In this document: positions 43,173 through 50,753 of the stretch, one piece after another
Numbering within the stretch: position 1 is the stretch's first letter
How the letters are laid out: every line of letters begins with the position of its first letter
Assembly (NCBI RefSeq): GCF_004299785.2
Contig: NZ_CP036246.2
Coordinates: 1,674,001-1,738,000 of the forward strand
DNA length: 64,000 nt
Reading direction: 5' to 3'
Origin: Arcobacter porcinus
GTDB lineage: Bacteria; Campylobacterota; Campylobacteria; Campylobacterales; Arcobacteraceae
The notes under the pieces: model-generated
Seen by the model: the letters and a program-made list of their open reading frames with translations, nothing else
What the model was told of the DNA's origin: nothing
The model's database searches: none
Translations under genes and position numbers: made by a program

Positions 43173-43808
43173 CTATTTGATATAATATCCTTCATCTAAA
43201 TTTGTAATAATTATATTAGTTGGTAGTTTTTTTCTAACTCTTTTTACTAAACTTCTTATTGCATCAATTGTTTTAAATTCACCTTCATAGACATACTCTT
43301 CAATCAAATCATAACTTACATTATTTCCCTTATTAGAAATTAATAGATTTATAAAAAGCTTTTCTCTCTTTGTTAATTCAAGCTCTTCATCATTGCATAT
43401 AAGTTTATTTTGAATAATATTAAAATATACACCTTCACTTAACATAAAATTATCTTGCTTATCTTGATACTTTTTTAATTTAAATAGTAACTCTTGTATA
43501 TTAAAAGGTTTTTTAAGATAATCATCACAACCTTTTTTATAAGCCTCTTCAATCATACTTATATCAATATTTGCACTCATTATAAATACAGTTGCTAATT
43601 TATTCTCTTTTTTGATCTTATCCATAAGTTCTATTCCATTTAAATTTGGAACAAATATATCTAAGATATATAATGTATATTCACTACTTATATTTTGATA
43701 AGCTATATTCCCATCATAAAAACTATCTACACTAAATCCTTCACTCTCAAGCATATCTTTTATTGACTCATTTAAAGAAAAATCATCTTCTAATAGAAAT
43801 ATTTTCAT
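43173..43808 (-). CDS. OmpR-type response regulator (second two-component system)
   Basis: 211-residue regulator. The receiver has EDD at 7-9, phosphoacceptor Asp50 in YILDIFVPNLNG and Lys in LKKPFNIQ near residue 102. The winged-helix domain is rather short and divergent (ELTKREKLFINLLISNKGNNVSYDLI, then DAIRSLVKRVRKKLP and LDEGYYIK). Its start overlaps the kinase stop by 4 bases, as expected for a coupled pair. Confidence 0.88.
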   Translation of the reverse strand: MKIFLLEDDFSLNESIKDMLESEGFSVDSFYDGNIAYQNISSEYTLYILDIFVPNLNGIELMDKIKKENKLATVFIMSANIDISMIEEAYKKGCDDYLKKPFNIQELLFKLKKYQDKQDNFMLSEGVYFNIIQNKLICNDEELELTKREKLFINLLISNKGNNVSYDLIEEYVYEGEFKTIDAIRSLVKRVRKKLPTNIIITNLDEGYYIK

Positions 43809-45403
43809 TCTTCATCCTTTAGTGTATCTTCTCCTAAGATATATCTAAATATATTAACCTCTCTACTTTCAACTTCAATTCTAAAATCATATTTTTTACA
43901 AATATCACTTACAATAGCAAGTCCTAATCCGTGTCCACCTGTTGTTTTATCTTCTCTTTTATATTTTATAAATATATTTTTAGGATTTTCTATTTTTTGC
44001 CCTACTGAATGAAACTCTAAAACATTCCCTTTTAAATATACTTTTATTGTACTTCCCATAAGAGAATATTTTATTGCATTTGATATATTATTATCAATTA
44101 ATCTATTTAACTCAATTTTTCCCATCTTAAGGAAAAGCGTATTATCTGCAATAATTTCAATACTTCTATTTTGACTTTGAGCAATAGTATCAAAATACTT
44201 AACTCTACTTTCTAATGCTTTTAAAAGATTATTATCAACTAACTCATACTCTATTTTATCTTTAGTATGTAAAAAAGTCATATCTTCATAAGAGTTTTCC
44301 AAAGTTCTTAAAGCTCCATTTATTTTTAAAGAGTATTTATCACTTCCATAAAGTTTCTCTCTTAGTTGAGTATTAATTGTAATAATAGACAAAGGAGTAT
44401 TTATCTCATGTATAGAGTGAGCTATAAACTTATCTTTATAATTTAATAATAGTTCTGTATTTCTTAAATTATATGTCAATGATATTGCACTTGCACCAAT
44501 TATAAATGCTAAAAAAGATACTGCTTTTAGATATAAAACATTTCTAAAAAAACTATTATCATCAAAAACTATACAGTACAAAATATTTGCATCATTATAT
44601 ATAGCACTTGTTTGTATAGAGTTATAGACATGATATTGTATTCCCTCTTCTTCCTTATGAAATGTTATAAATGTTTTATCTCCTAAAAGTGTAGATATTT
44701 CATCACTCTTTTTTAATCTTCCTTCTAACTCTTTTATAGTTTGCTTATATGAAGGTATAGATTTAAAAGCGAAGTTTCCTATATAGTCACCTGATTTTAT
44801 ATATGCAATAGATGTTTTAATAGTTTTTTCACTTTTTATTAAATCTTGTATTTCTTTTAAATCCTCAGACAAGCCTTTATAGTTATAACTCATTTTAAAA
44901 TATCTATTATCATCTAATTTTGAAATAGAATAACTTATGAACTTTAAATGTTCATGCGAAAATTCTGGAATAGTTACTCCAATATCACTATTTTCTAAAT
45001 ATTTTAAAAACTGTTTTTTTAATAGATTTAAGCTAAATCCTATATCACTAAAATTTGAACTATCAACTATCTCAAAATCTTCATTTAATATATATATTTC
45101 AAAATTCTCTTTATTATTTGAATCAAGAAAAGTTTTTATATCATCAATATCTTCACCATCTCTATATAATTTTAGAGCTTCTTTATGTTTATTCTTTATA
45201 AAATATTTTTTATTATGATATTTTTGTAAAATTTTTGTAAGTAAACTTGAACTTTTTTCTTTAATTTGAAAAAAAAGAATCTCTTGATTCTTTTCATTAT
45301 TAAGTTTCAAGTTTTCATAGATTATTATATATCCAGCAATTATAATATTTAAAAATATTAAAATATTAAAAAATAGCATCGTCGATGATTTTGGTAGTTT
45401 CAT
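43805..45403 (-). CDS. Sensor histidine kinase (second two-component system)
   Basis: About 532 residues. A membrane helix near 9-29 and another near 290-310 enclose a large periplasmic sensor domain of some 250 residues that looks like a Cache-type double fold (YILNEDFEIVDSSNFSDIG and later HVYNSIQTSAIYNDANILY), so a small extracellular ligand is likely. The kinase core has His332 in AHSIHEINTPLSI, the N box NNISNAIKYSL and the G2 loop GGHGLGLAIV. A 7-codon longer start exists, but AAAGGGA lies ideally before the chosen ATG. Ligand unknown. Confidence 0.85.
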   Translation of the reverse strand: MKLPKSSTMLFFNILIFLNIIIAGYIIIYENLKLNNEKNQEILFFQIKEKSSSLLTKILQKYHNKKYFIKNKHKEALKLYRDGEDIDDIKTFLDSNNKENFEIYILNEDFEIVDSSNFSDIGFSLNLLKKQFLKYLENSDIGVTIPEFSHEHLKFISYSISKLDDNRYFKMSYNYKGLSEDLKEIQDLIKSEKTIKTSIAYIKSGDYIGNFAFKSIPSYKQTIKELEGRLKKSDEISTLLGDKTFITFHKEEEGIQYHVYNSIQTSAIYNDANILYCIVFDDNSFFRNVLYLKAVSFLAFIIGASAISLTYNLRNTELLLNYKDKFIAHSIHEINTPLSIITINTQLREKLYGSDKYSLKINGALRTLENSYEDMTFLHTKDKIEYELVDNNLLKALESRVKYFDTIAQSQNRSIEIIADNTLFLKMGKIELNRLIDNNISNAIKYSLMGSTIKVYLKGNVLEFHSVGQKIENPKNIFIKYKREDKTTGGHGLGLAIVSDICKKYDFRIEVESREVNIFRYILGEDTLKDEE

Positions 45404-45424
45404 AGATTTTCCCTTTAATAGCAT

Positions 45425-45720
45425 TTATTTTACATTTCTCTTAGTTCAAAAATAATTTTGACATTTAATTGACATAAGTCTTAGTTATAATTCTTTCGCC
45501 AAGAGATTAAGAACAAGGAAATAGCTTTAGAAACTTGTTATTTCGTTTTAAGTTTTTGTTATTTTGGGTTATGGGGAGCCAAAATAATCTTTCTTTTTAG
45601 ATCAAAAATTTAAAATCCTTAACTTTATAGTCATAAAGCTTTAATAGTTAATTTAATTGAGGCATACCTTATTCTATATTCATCTAATTTATTTAAAGAG
45701 GCTAAAATTGGCCTCTTTTT
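45425..45720 (+). other. Gene-free region with features of a small RNA gene (+ strand)
   Basis: No credible open reading frame. Two stem-loops with T-rich tails on the plus strand point to + strand transcription between two minus-strand genes. A TATAAT lies at 45486-45491, with TTGACA twice upstream. Within the putative transcript, AAGAGATTA near 45500 can pair with TAATCTTTCTT at 45584-45594, joining its two ends, and AACAAG/CTTGTT (45512-45517, 45534-45539) forms a small hairpin. Confidence 0.45.
45498..45598 (+). ncRNA. Candidate small RNA of about 100 bases
   Basis: Predicted from a -10 TATAAT about 7 bases upstream and a terminator-like stem TTATTTTGG/CCAAAATAA (45559-45567, 45579-45587) followed by TCTTTCTTTTT. 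It does not carry the signature of SRP RNA, tmRNA or RNase P RNA. The boundaries are estimates. It could also be the leader of a longer transcript reaching the second hairpin at 45697-45720. Confidence 0.4.
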
Positions 45721-45721
45721 T
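45695..45721 (+). terminator. Terminator with T run on the + strand, no + strand gene before it
   Basis: AAAGAGGC-TAAAATTG-GCCTCTTT is a perfect 8-bp stem followed by T residues on the plus strand. On the minus strand it follows the argD stop directly but lacks a good T run there. It may serve argD and also stop the putative + strand RNA. Confidence 0.7.
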
Positions 45722-46908
45722 TATGCTATTTTATCTATAGCTTTTTGAAGTCTTCTAAATCCTTCATCTATCTCATCTTTTGAAATAGTAAGTGCAGGTA
45801 AAAATCTTAAAGTGTTGTTTCCAGATTTTAAAACCATAACACCACATTCAAATGATGTTTTTATTAAATTTGTTAAAGTATCAGCATCTTTTACTCTTAA
45901 TCCTCTCATTAATCCAAGACCAACATTTGCTATAAATATATTTTGATTTTTTTCATATATATCATTCATTTTTTCAATGAAATACTCAATAGTTTTATCA
46001 AGTTTTCCACTAGTTTTCTCTTTTTCTAAGATATCTAAAACTTCTAATCCAGCACTTGTAACTAAATAGTTACCACCAAAAGTACTTCCGTGGTCACCAG
46101 CACTCCAAATATCTTTTAGTGTAGTTAAAACTGCTCCAATAGGAACTCCTCCACCAAGACCTTTTGCTAAAGTTATAATATCTGGCTCAATTTCATAAAC
46201 ATTTGAAGCCAAGAACTCTCCAGTTCTATAAACACCTGTTTGAACCTCATCAACTATTAATAATATTTTATTATCTTTTAAAAACTTAGCTAACTCTTGA
46301 ATCTTCTCTTTTGGAAAAGGTAAAATTCCTCCTTCTCCTTGAACAAGCTCAATCATAACTGCAACTGTTTCATCATCTATTGCATTATAAACATCATCTA
46401 TTGTATTAAAAGAGAATCCTTCTGGATATGGAGCAAATTTACTTTGATGAAATGAGCTTTGTCCAGTTGCTTTTACTGTTGTTATTGTTCTTCCATGAAA
46501 AGAGTTTTCCAAAGTTATAATTTTATATCTTTTATTTTCAAATGCTGTTTGACCATATGTTCTAGCTATTTTGATAGCTCCTTCATTTGCTTCGGCTCCA
46601 CTATTTCCGAAAAAAGTTCTAACATCATATTTACTTAACTCTTTAATTTTTTTTGCTAAAAGTGCTTGAGGTTCTATTGAATAAATATTTGAAGTATGTG
46701 TTAAATTTGATACTTGATCAAAAATTCTTTTTGCTACTTGTTTATTTCCATGCCCAACACTTGTAACTCCAATTCCTGAAGTGAAATCTATATAGTCTTT
46801 ATTTTCATCATCATAAAGTGTTGCATTATCACCTTTTTTAAAATTTACATAGTTTCTTGCATAAGTATGAAGAACATAATCTTTATCTAATTTTTCTATC
46901 TCTTTCAT
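45721..46908 (-). CDS. argD: Acetylornithine aminotransferase
   Basis: Class III PLP aminotransferase of 395 residues in arginine synthesis, converting N-acetylglutamate semialdehyde to N-acetylornithine. Visible are GIGVTSVGHGNKQV near residue 45, the cofactor-binding GNSGAEANEGAIKIAR near 100, FHGRT near 135, DEVQTGVYRTG near 215 and the Schiff-base Lys in TLAKGLGGGVPIGA (about 247). In this family it may also act on succinyldiaminopimelate precursors (DapC activity). Single gene. Confidence 0.93.
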   Translation of the reverse strand: MKEIEKLDKDYVLHTYARNYVNFKKGDNATLYDDENKDYIDFTSGIGVTSVGHGNKQVAKRIFDQVSNLTHTSNIYSIEPQALLAKKIKELSKYDVRTFFGNSGAEANEGAIKIARTYGQTAFENKRYKIITLENSFHGRTITTVKATGQSSFHQSKFAPYPEGFSFNTIDDVYNAIDDETVAVMIELVQGEGGILPFPKEKIQELAKFLKDNKILLIVDEVQTGVYRTGEFLASNVYEIEPDIITLAKGLGGGVPIGAVLTTLKDIWSAGDHGSTFGGNYLVTSAGLEVLDILEKEKTSGKLDKTIEYFIEKMNDIYEKNQNIFIANVGLGLMRGLRVKDADTLTNLIKTSFECGVMVLKSGNNTLRFLPALTISKDEIDEGFRRLQKAIDKIA

Positions 46909-46960
46909 TTTTTCCTGCTCTAAAATTTTTGATAAAATTATATCAATATTGCTATTAATA

Positions 46961-47554
46961 CTAACTCTTTTTTGATTTTAGTTTTTTTCTTTTATACCTT
47001 TTATAATGTTTCTTTAAATAGTTTTTATAACTCTCTGGATATGCCCTATTTTTAGGAATATTATTTACTATAAAGGCTATTAAAAAAAGAATAATTGCTC
47101 CACTAAAAACTGGAACTATTACAAATATATATCCTAACTCATGAATTTGTGGTGTTCCTATAACTGCAATTAAAGCAGTTGCACCACCTGGTGGATGTAA
47201 AGTAAGAGTTAGTTGCATTGCTAAAATAGAACTTGAAACGGCAAGAGCTGAAGCCAAAAGTAGATTATCTCCAAATAGTTTATATGAACTCACTCCAATA
47301 ATCGCACTTATAATATGTCCAAGAATTAGATTCTTTGGTTGTGCCAAAGGAGAGTTTACAGCTCCATAAATCAAAACTGCACTTGCTCCAAAAGATGCCA
47401 AAACAAGAGTTAAATCACTATCTTCTAAGAAATCTCTATGAAAAAAAGATATTGCAATAAGTCCTAAAAACGAACCGATCCAAGACCAAAGAAGATTCTC
47501 TTTATCCAATTTTTCTTGGTTAGTTTTTTTAAACTGTTTTAAAAAAAAATTCAT
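46961..47554 (-). CDS. HPP family membrane protein
   Basis: Integral membrane protein of 197 residues with four hydrophobic helices and the family's name-giving sequence in LTLTLHPPGGATALIAVIG (about residues 113-131). Relatives have been linked to nitrite transport in cyanobacteria and chloroplasts, so a role with the nap system is possible but unproven. The C-terminus is very basic (KKHYKRYKRKKLKSKKS). Single gene, divergent from the PhnA-like gene. Confidence 0.85.
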   Translation of the reverse strand: MNFFLKQFKKTNQEKLDKENLLWSWIGSFLGLIAISFFHRDFLEDSDLTLVLASFGASAVLIYGAVNSPLAQPKNLILGHIISAIIGVSSYKLFGDNLLLASALAVSSSILAMQLTLTLHPPGGATALIAVIGTPQIHELGYIFVIVPVFSGAIILFLIAFIVNNIPKNRAYPESYKNYLKKHYKRYKRKKLKSKKS

Positions 47555-47670
47555 TTTATATAATCTCCAAATTTTAAAGACCTATCTTAGTAAATTTATA
47601 AAAACTTTTTTATGATATATATCAAGTAAGAATGGTATAATCAATGATTATTATATTAAAAAGGAATGTT

Positions 47671-48222
47671 GTGGGAATTTTAGAAGATTTATTAAAAAGA
47701 GCAAATAATAGTTGTGAGCTTTGTAAAAATACAGATGATTTAGATGTTTATGAAGTTGCTCCTAGTAATCAAACTGTTGATGAATCTATTTTAGCTTGTA
47801 AAACTTGTAAGTCACATTTAGAAGAGGAGTGCGAGTTAGACCCAAATCATTGGTTTTGTTTGAGTGAATCTATGTGGAGTGAAGTTCCTGCAGTTCAAGT
47901 TGTATCTTATAGAATGTTAAAAAAACTAAATAATCAAGAGCTTCTTGATATGATTTATCTTGATGATGAAACATTAAAATGGGCAAATAGTGGTTTAAAT
48001 GCTCTTGATTCTATTGTTCAAAAAGATTGCAATGGTGTTGTTTTAAATGCTGGTGATAGTGTAAGTATTATTAAGGATTTAGAAGTTAAAGGTGCTGGAT
48101 TTACAGCAAAAAGAGGAACAACTGTAAGAAATATAACTCTAGGTCAAGAAGAAGGTCAAATTGAAGGTAGAGTAAATGGAGTTAAAATCGTTATTCTTAC
48201 TCAATTTGTGAAAAAAGCTTAA
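47671..48222 (+). CDS. PhnA/YjdM-like zinc-ribbon protein
   Basis: Protein of about 183 residues with an N-terminal zinc ribbon (CELCKNTDDL and CKTCKSH) and the C-terminal PhnA domain (NGVVLNAGDSVSIIKDLEVKGAGFTAKRGT in shortened form: key part DLEVKGAGFTAKRGT). Despite the old name, the family is not an established phosphonate enzyme and its function is open. A longer frame starts at an ATG 27 bases upstream. The GTG chosen here has AAAAGGAA at the right distance and gives the family N-terminus. Confidence 0.85.
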   Translation: MGILEDLLKRANNSCELCKNTDDLDVYEVAPSNQTVDESILACKTCKSHLEEECELDPNHWFCLSESMWSEVPAVQVVSYRMLKKLNNQELLDMIYLDDETLKWANSGLNALDSIVQKDCNGVVLNAGDSVSIIKDLEVKGAGFTAKRGTTVRNITLGQEEGQIEGRVNGVKIVILTQFVKKA

Positions 48223-48229
48223 GCCTTAT

Positions 48230-48253
48230 AAAAAAGAGATTTTTCTCTTTTTT
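48230..48253. terminator. Bidirectional terminator between PhnA-like and pabC-like genes
   Basis: AAAAAAGAG and CTCTTTTTT form a perfect 9-bp stem whose arms supply T runs on both strands. It separates two convergent genes. Confidence 0.8.
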
Positions 48254-48812
48254 AATCATTTATCTCAAATTCATTTAAAATATCAAATCCTATCATTGCA
48301 TTTAACAAAGCGATTTTTTCTGCTTTTTTTAACATTTCAACACTAATGTCTCTTTCTACTATATATTTTTCTTCAAGGAGTCTTGCTTTTGTTGTACCTT
48401 CAAGAAGTGAATTCTTTGAAATAATCCAAGATTTATCATAAAATATAGCGATATTTGAAATACTTGTATCTGTCACAACTTGATTTTTTACAATAATTAT
48501 CTCATCACAAAACTCTTTTTTGGAAAATAGATAGTCTAAATTTTCTCTATTCAAATATTTTTTTGAATAGTTTATATCATTTTCATAAATTAGCTTAAAA
48601 CTTTTAATATCTCTTTTTTTATAAGGAAAATAATCAACACTTAAAATCTCATCATCATTATAAATAACTTTACATCTTAAAAGTTCATCTGAAATTGGAT
48701 TTATATACTCTTGAAGATTTAGATTTTTTCCAATAGTTTTTGCAACTCTTTTATTGTGATAATCCAGATTAAAGACTTCAAAATCTTCACATTTTATTGT
48801 TTCAAAATACAT
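48252..48812 (-). CDS. Class IV aminotransferase, probable aminodeoxychorismate lyase
   Basis: 186-residue PLP enzyme of the branched-chain/ADC-lyase fold, shorter than typical PabC (about 270). The catalytic Lys is likely in LNREN-type strand IIVKNQVVTDTSISNIAIF, followed by the family motif SLLEGTTKARLLEE near residue 140. It lies 9 bases downstream of the pabB-like gene, supporting 4-aminobenzoate (folate) synthesis. The assignment depends on this context; the exact activity is not proven. Confidence 0.72.
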   Translation of the reverse strand: MYFETIKCEDFEVFNLDYHNKRVAKTIGKNLNLQEYINPISDELLRCKVIYNDDEILSVDYFPYKKRDIKSFKLIYENDINYSKKYLNRENLDYLFSKKEFCDEIIIVKNQVVTDTSISNIAIFYDKSWIISKNSLLEGTTKARLLEEKYIVERDISVEMLKKAEKIALLNAMIGFDILNEFEIND

Positions 48813-48821
48813 TTTTTTCCT

Positions 48822-49781
48822 TTAAAAAGGTAAATAAACTTTGTTTATTAGCTCTTCATATTCAAGATTTACATCGCTATCTGCTGTAATTCCACCGCCA
48901 CTTTTATAAAATAGTTCACCTTTTATATTTTCTATAAATCTTATAAGCACAAAACTTTGCAATGTTTTTCCATCGAAATACCCAAAAACTCCTGTATAAA
49001 AACCTCTATCATAATTTTCTACTCTTTTTAAAATATCAATAGTTGATTTTTTTGGAGTTCCTGTTATGCTTCCAGCTGGAAGAAGTTTTTCAAATATATC
49101 TCCAAGATTTTCATAGCAATTATTTTCAAGTTTTGCACTTATTTTTGAACTTGTTTGAAAAAGTTCACTATCTTTTGTTTTAATTTTACTAATATATCTA
49201 AACTCTTCTACTTTTATCTCTTTTGCAATTTGTCCTAAATCATTTCTTAATAAATCAACAACCATTGTATGTTCTGCTAGTTCTTTTGTACTATTTATTA
49301 GCATGTTTTTCGCATCTTTTATACTTGAATCAATAGTTCCTTTCATAGGATAAGTATAGATTTTATTATTTATAATATCTACAAACTTCTCAGGAGAAAA
49401 ACATACAAAATCATTTTTATCTGTTTTTACTCTAAGTTTTAAAAGAGAGTTTGAATTTTCATAAATTTCATCTAAACTAAGGTTTGTATCAATTTTTGTT
49501 TTGCTTGTTAAGTTTAGTAAGTAGGAGTTTCCATCTTTTATCTCATTTAAAATCGTATTAAATTTCTCTTTATAATCATTAAAAGATATTGGATATTTAT
49601 TTAGATAGTAATTTTTTATTTCATCTTTTTTTAATCTATTTTCATCTATTTCAAATTTAATATTTTTATTTTTGTCTTTTAATTTTTCTATATAAAAATC
49701 ATTTAAATCATAAGATATTAAGAAGTAAAATGGCTCTTTTAAAGAGCCATATAAGTTTAGTTTATCTACAAAAGCCTTCAA
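48822..49781 (-). CDS. pabB: Aminodeoxychorismate synthase component I
   Basis: 319-residue chorismate-binding enzyme, consisting of little more than the catalytic domain. It produces 4-amino-4-deoxychorismate from chorismate with ammonia or a glutaminase partner. Motifs include YPMKGTID near residue 140, LLRNDLGQIA near 180, PAGSITGTPKKSTIDIL near 235 and YKSGGGITADSD near 293, all typical of PabB/TrpE. PIKGT-type lysine is retained (MKGT), as in PabB. It overlaps pyrB by 4 bases. Confidence 0.9.
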   Translation of the reverse strand: MKAFVDKLNLYGSLKEPFYFLISYDLNDFYIEKLKDKNKNIKFEIDENRLKKDEIKNYYLNKYPISFNDYKEKFNTILNEIKDGNSYLLNLTSKTKIDTNLSLDEIYENSNSLLKLRVKTDKNDFVCFSPEKFVDIINNKIYTYPMKGTIDSSIKDAKNMLINSTKELAEHTMVVDLLRNDLGQIAKEIKVEEFRYISKIKTKDSELFQTSSKISAKLENNCYENLGDIFEKLLPAGSITGTPKKSTIDILKRVENYDRGFYTGVFGYFDGKTLQSFVLIRFIENIKGELFYKSGGGITADSDVNLEYEELINKVYLPF

Positions 49782-50659
49782 TAGTTTAGTATTAGTTTCT
49801 TTAATATTGCAGCTCTTACTGCAACTCCATTTGTAACTTGCTCTAAAACTTTACATCTATGATGTTTTAGCACATCATCATTTATATCTATATTTCTATT
49901 TACAGGTCCTGGATGAAGAAGTAAAAACTCTTTTCTCTCCATTAAATCAGTTGTTATACAAAAATCTCTTGCATACTCTTGAAGTGATTCAAAATATGTA
50001 ATATTATGTCTTTCTAGCTGACTTCTTAAACTCATCACAATATCCATATCATCAATAATTTCAGAGATTGTATCAAACTGTTTATACTCATCTCCTTCAT
50101 ATTTAAAACAATCAGGTGCAACTAAATTAACATCTATTCCAAACCTTGGAAGAAGTCTTCTATTACTTCCAGCAACTCTTGAGTTTCTAACATCTCCAAC
50201 AATCGCTATTTTTTTACCTTCAGTTTGTCCTTCAAAATATTCATAAATTGTAAATAGGTCTAAAAATGCTTGAGTTGGATGAGAGTGTCTTCCATCACCT
50301 GCGTTTATAATTGGGCAATTAACATATCCAATTAAACTCTCTGGAAGTCCACATTCGCTGTGTCTTATAATAATTGCATCTGGTTGCATTGCATTTATAT
50401 TTGCAACTGTGTCGTACATCGTTTCACCTTTTTTCTGTGAAGATGTTCCAACATCAAGATTTACAACTTCTGCTCCTAATCTTTTAGCCGCAATTTCAAA
50501 AGAGCTTCGTGTTCTTGTAGAGTTCTCAAAAAAAAGTGTTATAATTATTTTACCCTCAAGAACCTTACTATTTTTAGTTCTTTTAAATTCTCTTGCTTCG
50601 TCAAAAATATTTAATATTTCCTCTTTTGTAAAATCAGAAGTTCTTATTAAGTGTTGCAT
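49778..50659 (-). CDS. pyrB: Aspartate carbamoyltransferase catalytic subunit
   Basis: Condenses carbamoyl phosphate and aspartate in pyrimidine synthesis. The 293-residue protein has the carbamoyl-phosphate site FFENSTRTRSSFEIAAKRLG (residues 46-65), the loop SSQKKGET near 77-84, HPTQAFLDLFT near 125, and LHPGPVNRNIDI near 250. No regulatory subunit gene (pyrI) is adjacent. It is the first gene of a leftward trio with pabB and the pabC-like gene. Confidence 0.96.
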   Translation of the reverse strand: MQHLIRTSDFTKEEILNIFDEAREFKRTKNSKVLEGKIIITLFFENSTRTRSSFEIAAKRLGAEVVNLDVGTSSQKKGETMYDTVANINAMQPDAIIIRHSECGLPESLIGYVNCPIINAGDGRHSHPTQAFLDLFTIYEYFEGQTEGKKIAIVGDVRNSRVAGSNRRLLPRFGIDVNLVAPDCFKYEGDEYKQFDTISEIIDDMDIVMSLRSQLERHNITYFESLQEYARDFCITTDLMERKEFLLLHPGPVNRNIDINDDVLKHHRCKVLEQVTNGVAVRAAILKKLILNY

Positions 50660-50753
50660 TTTTTTCCTTTCATTTTAGTTTGGAATATTAGCAAAAAGCT
50701 CTTTAAATAAAATTGAGTATAATATAAATTATAATTTAATAAAGGGATTTAAA

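Noticed and set aside
45498-45598. Identification of the candidate RNA as SRP RNA, tmRNA, 6S RNA or RNase P RNA
   Set aside because: None of the conserved core sequences was seen, and the predicted size is too small for tmRNA or RNase P RNA; left as an unassigned candidate.
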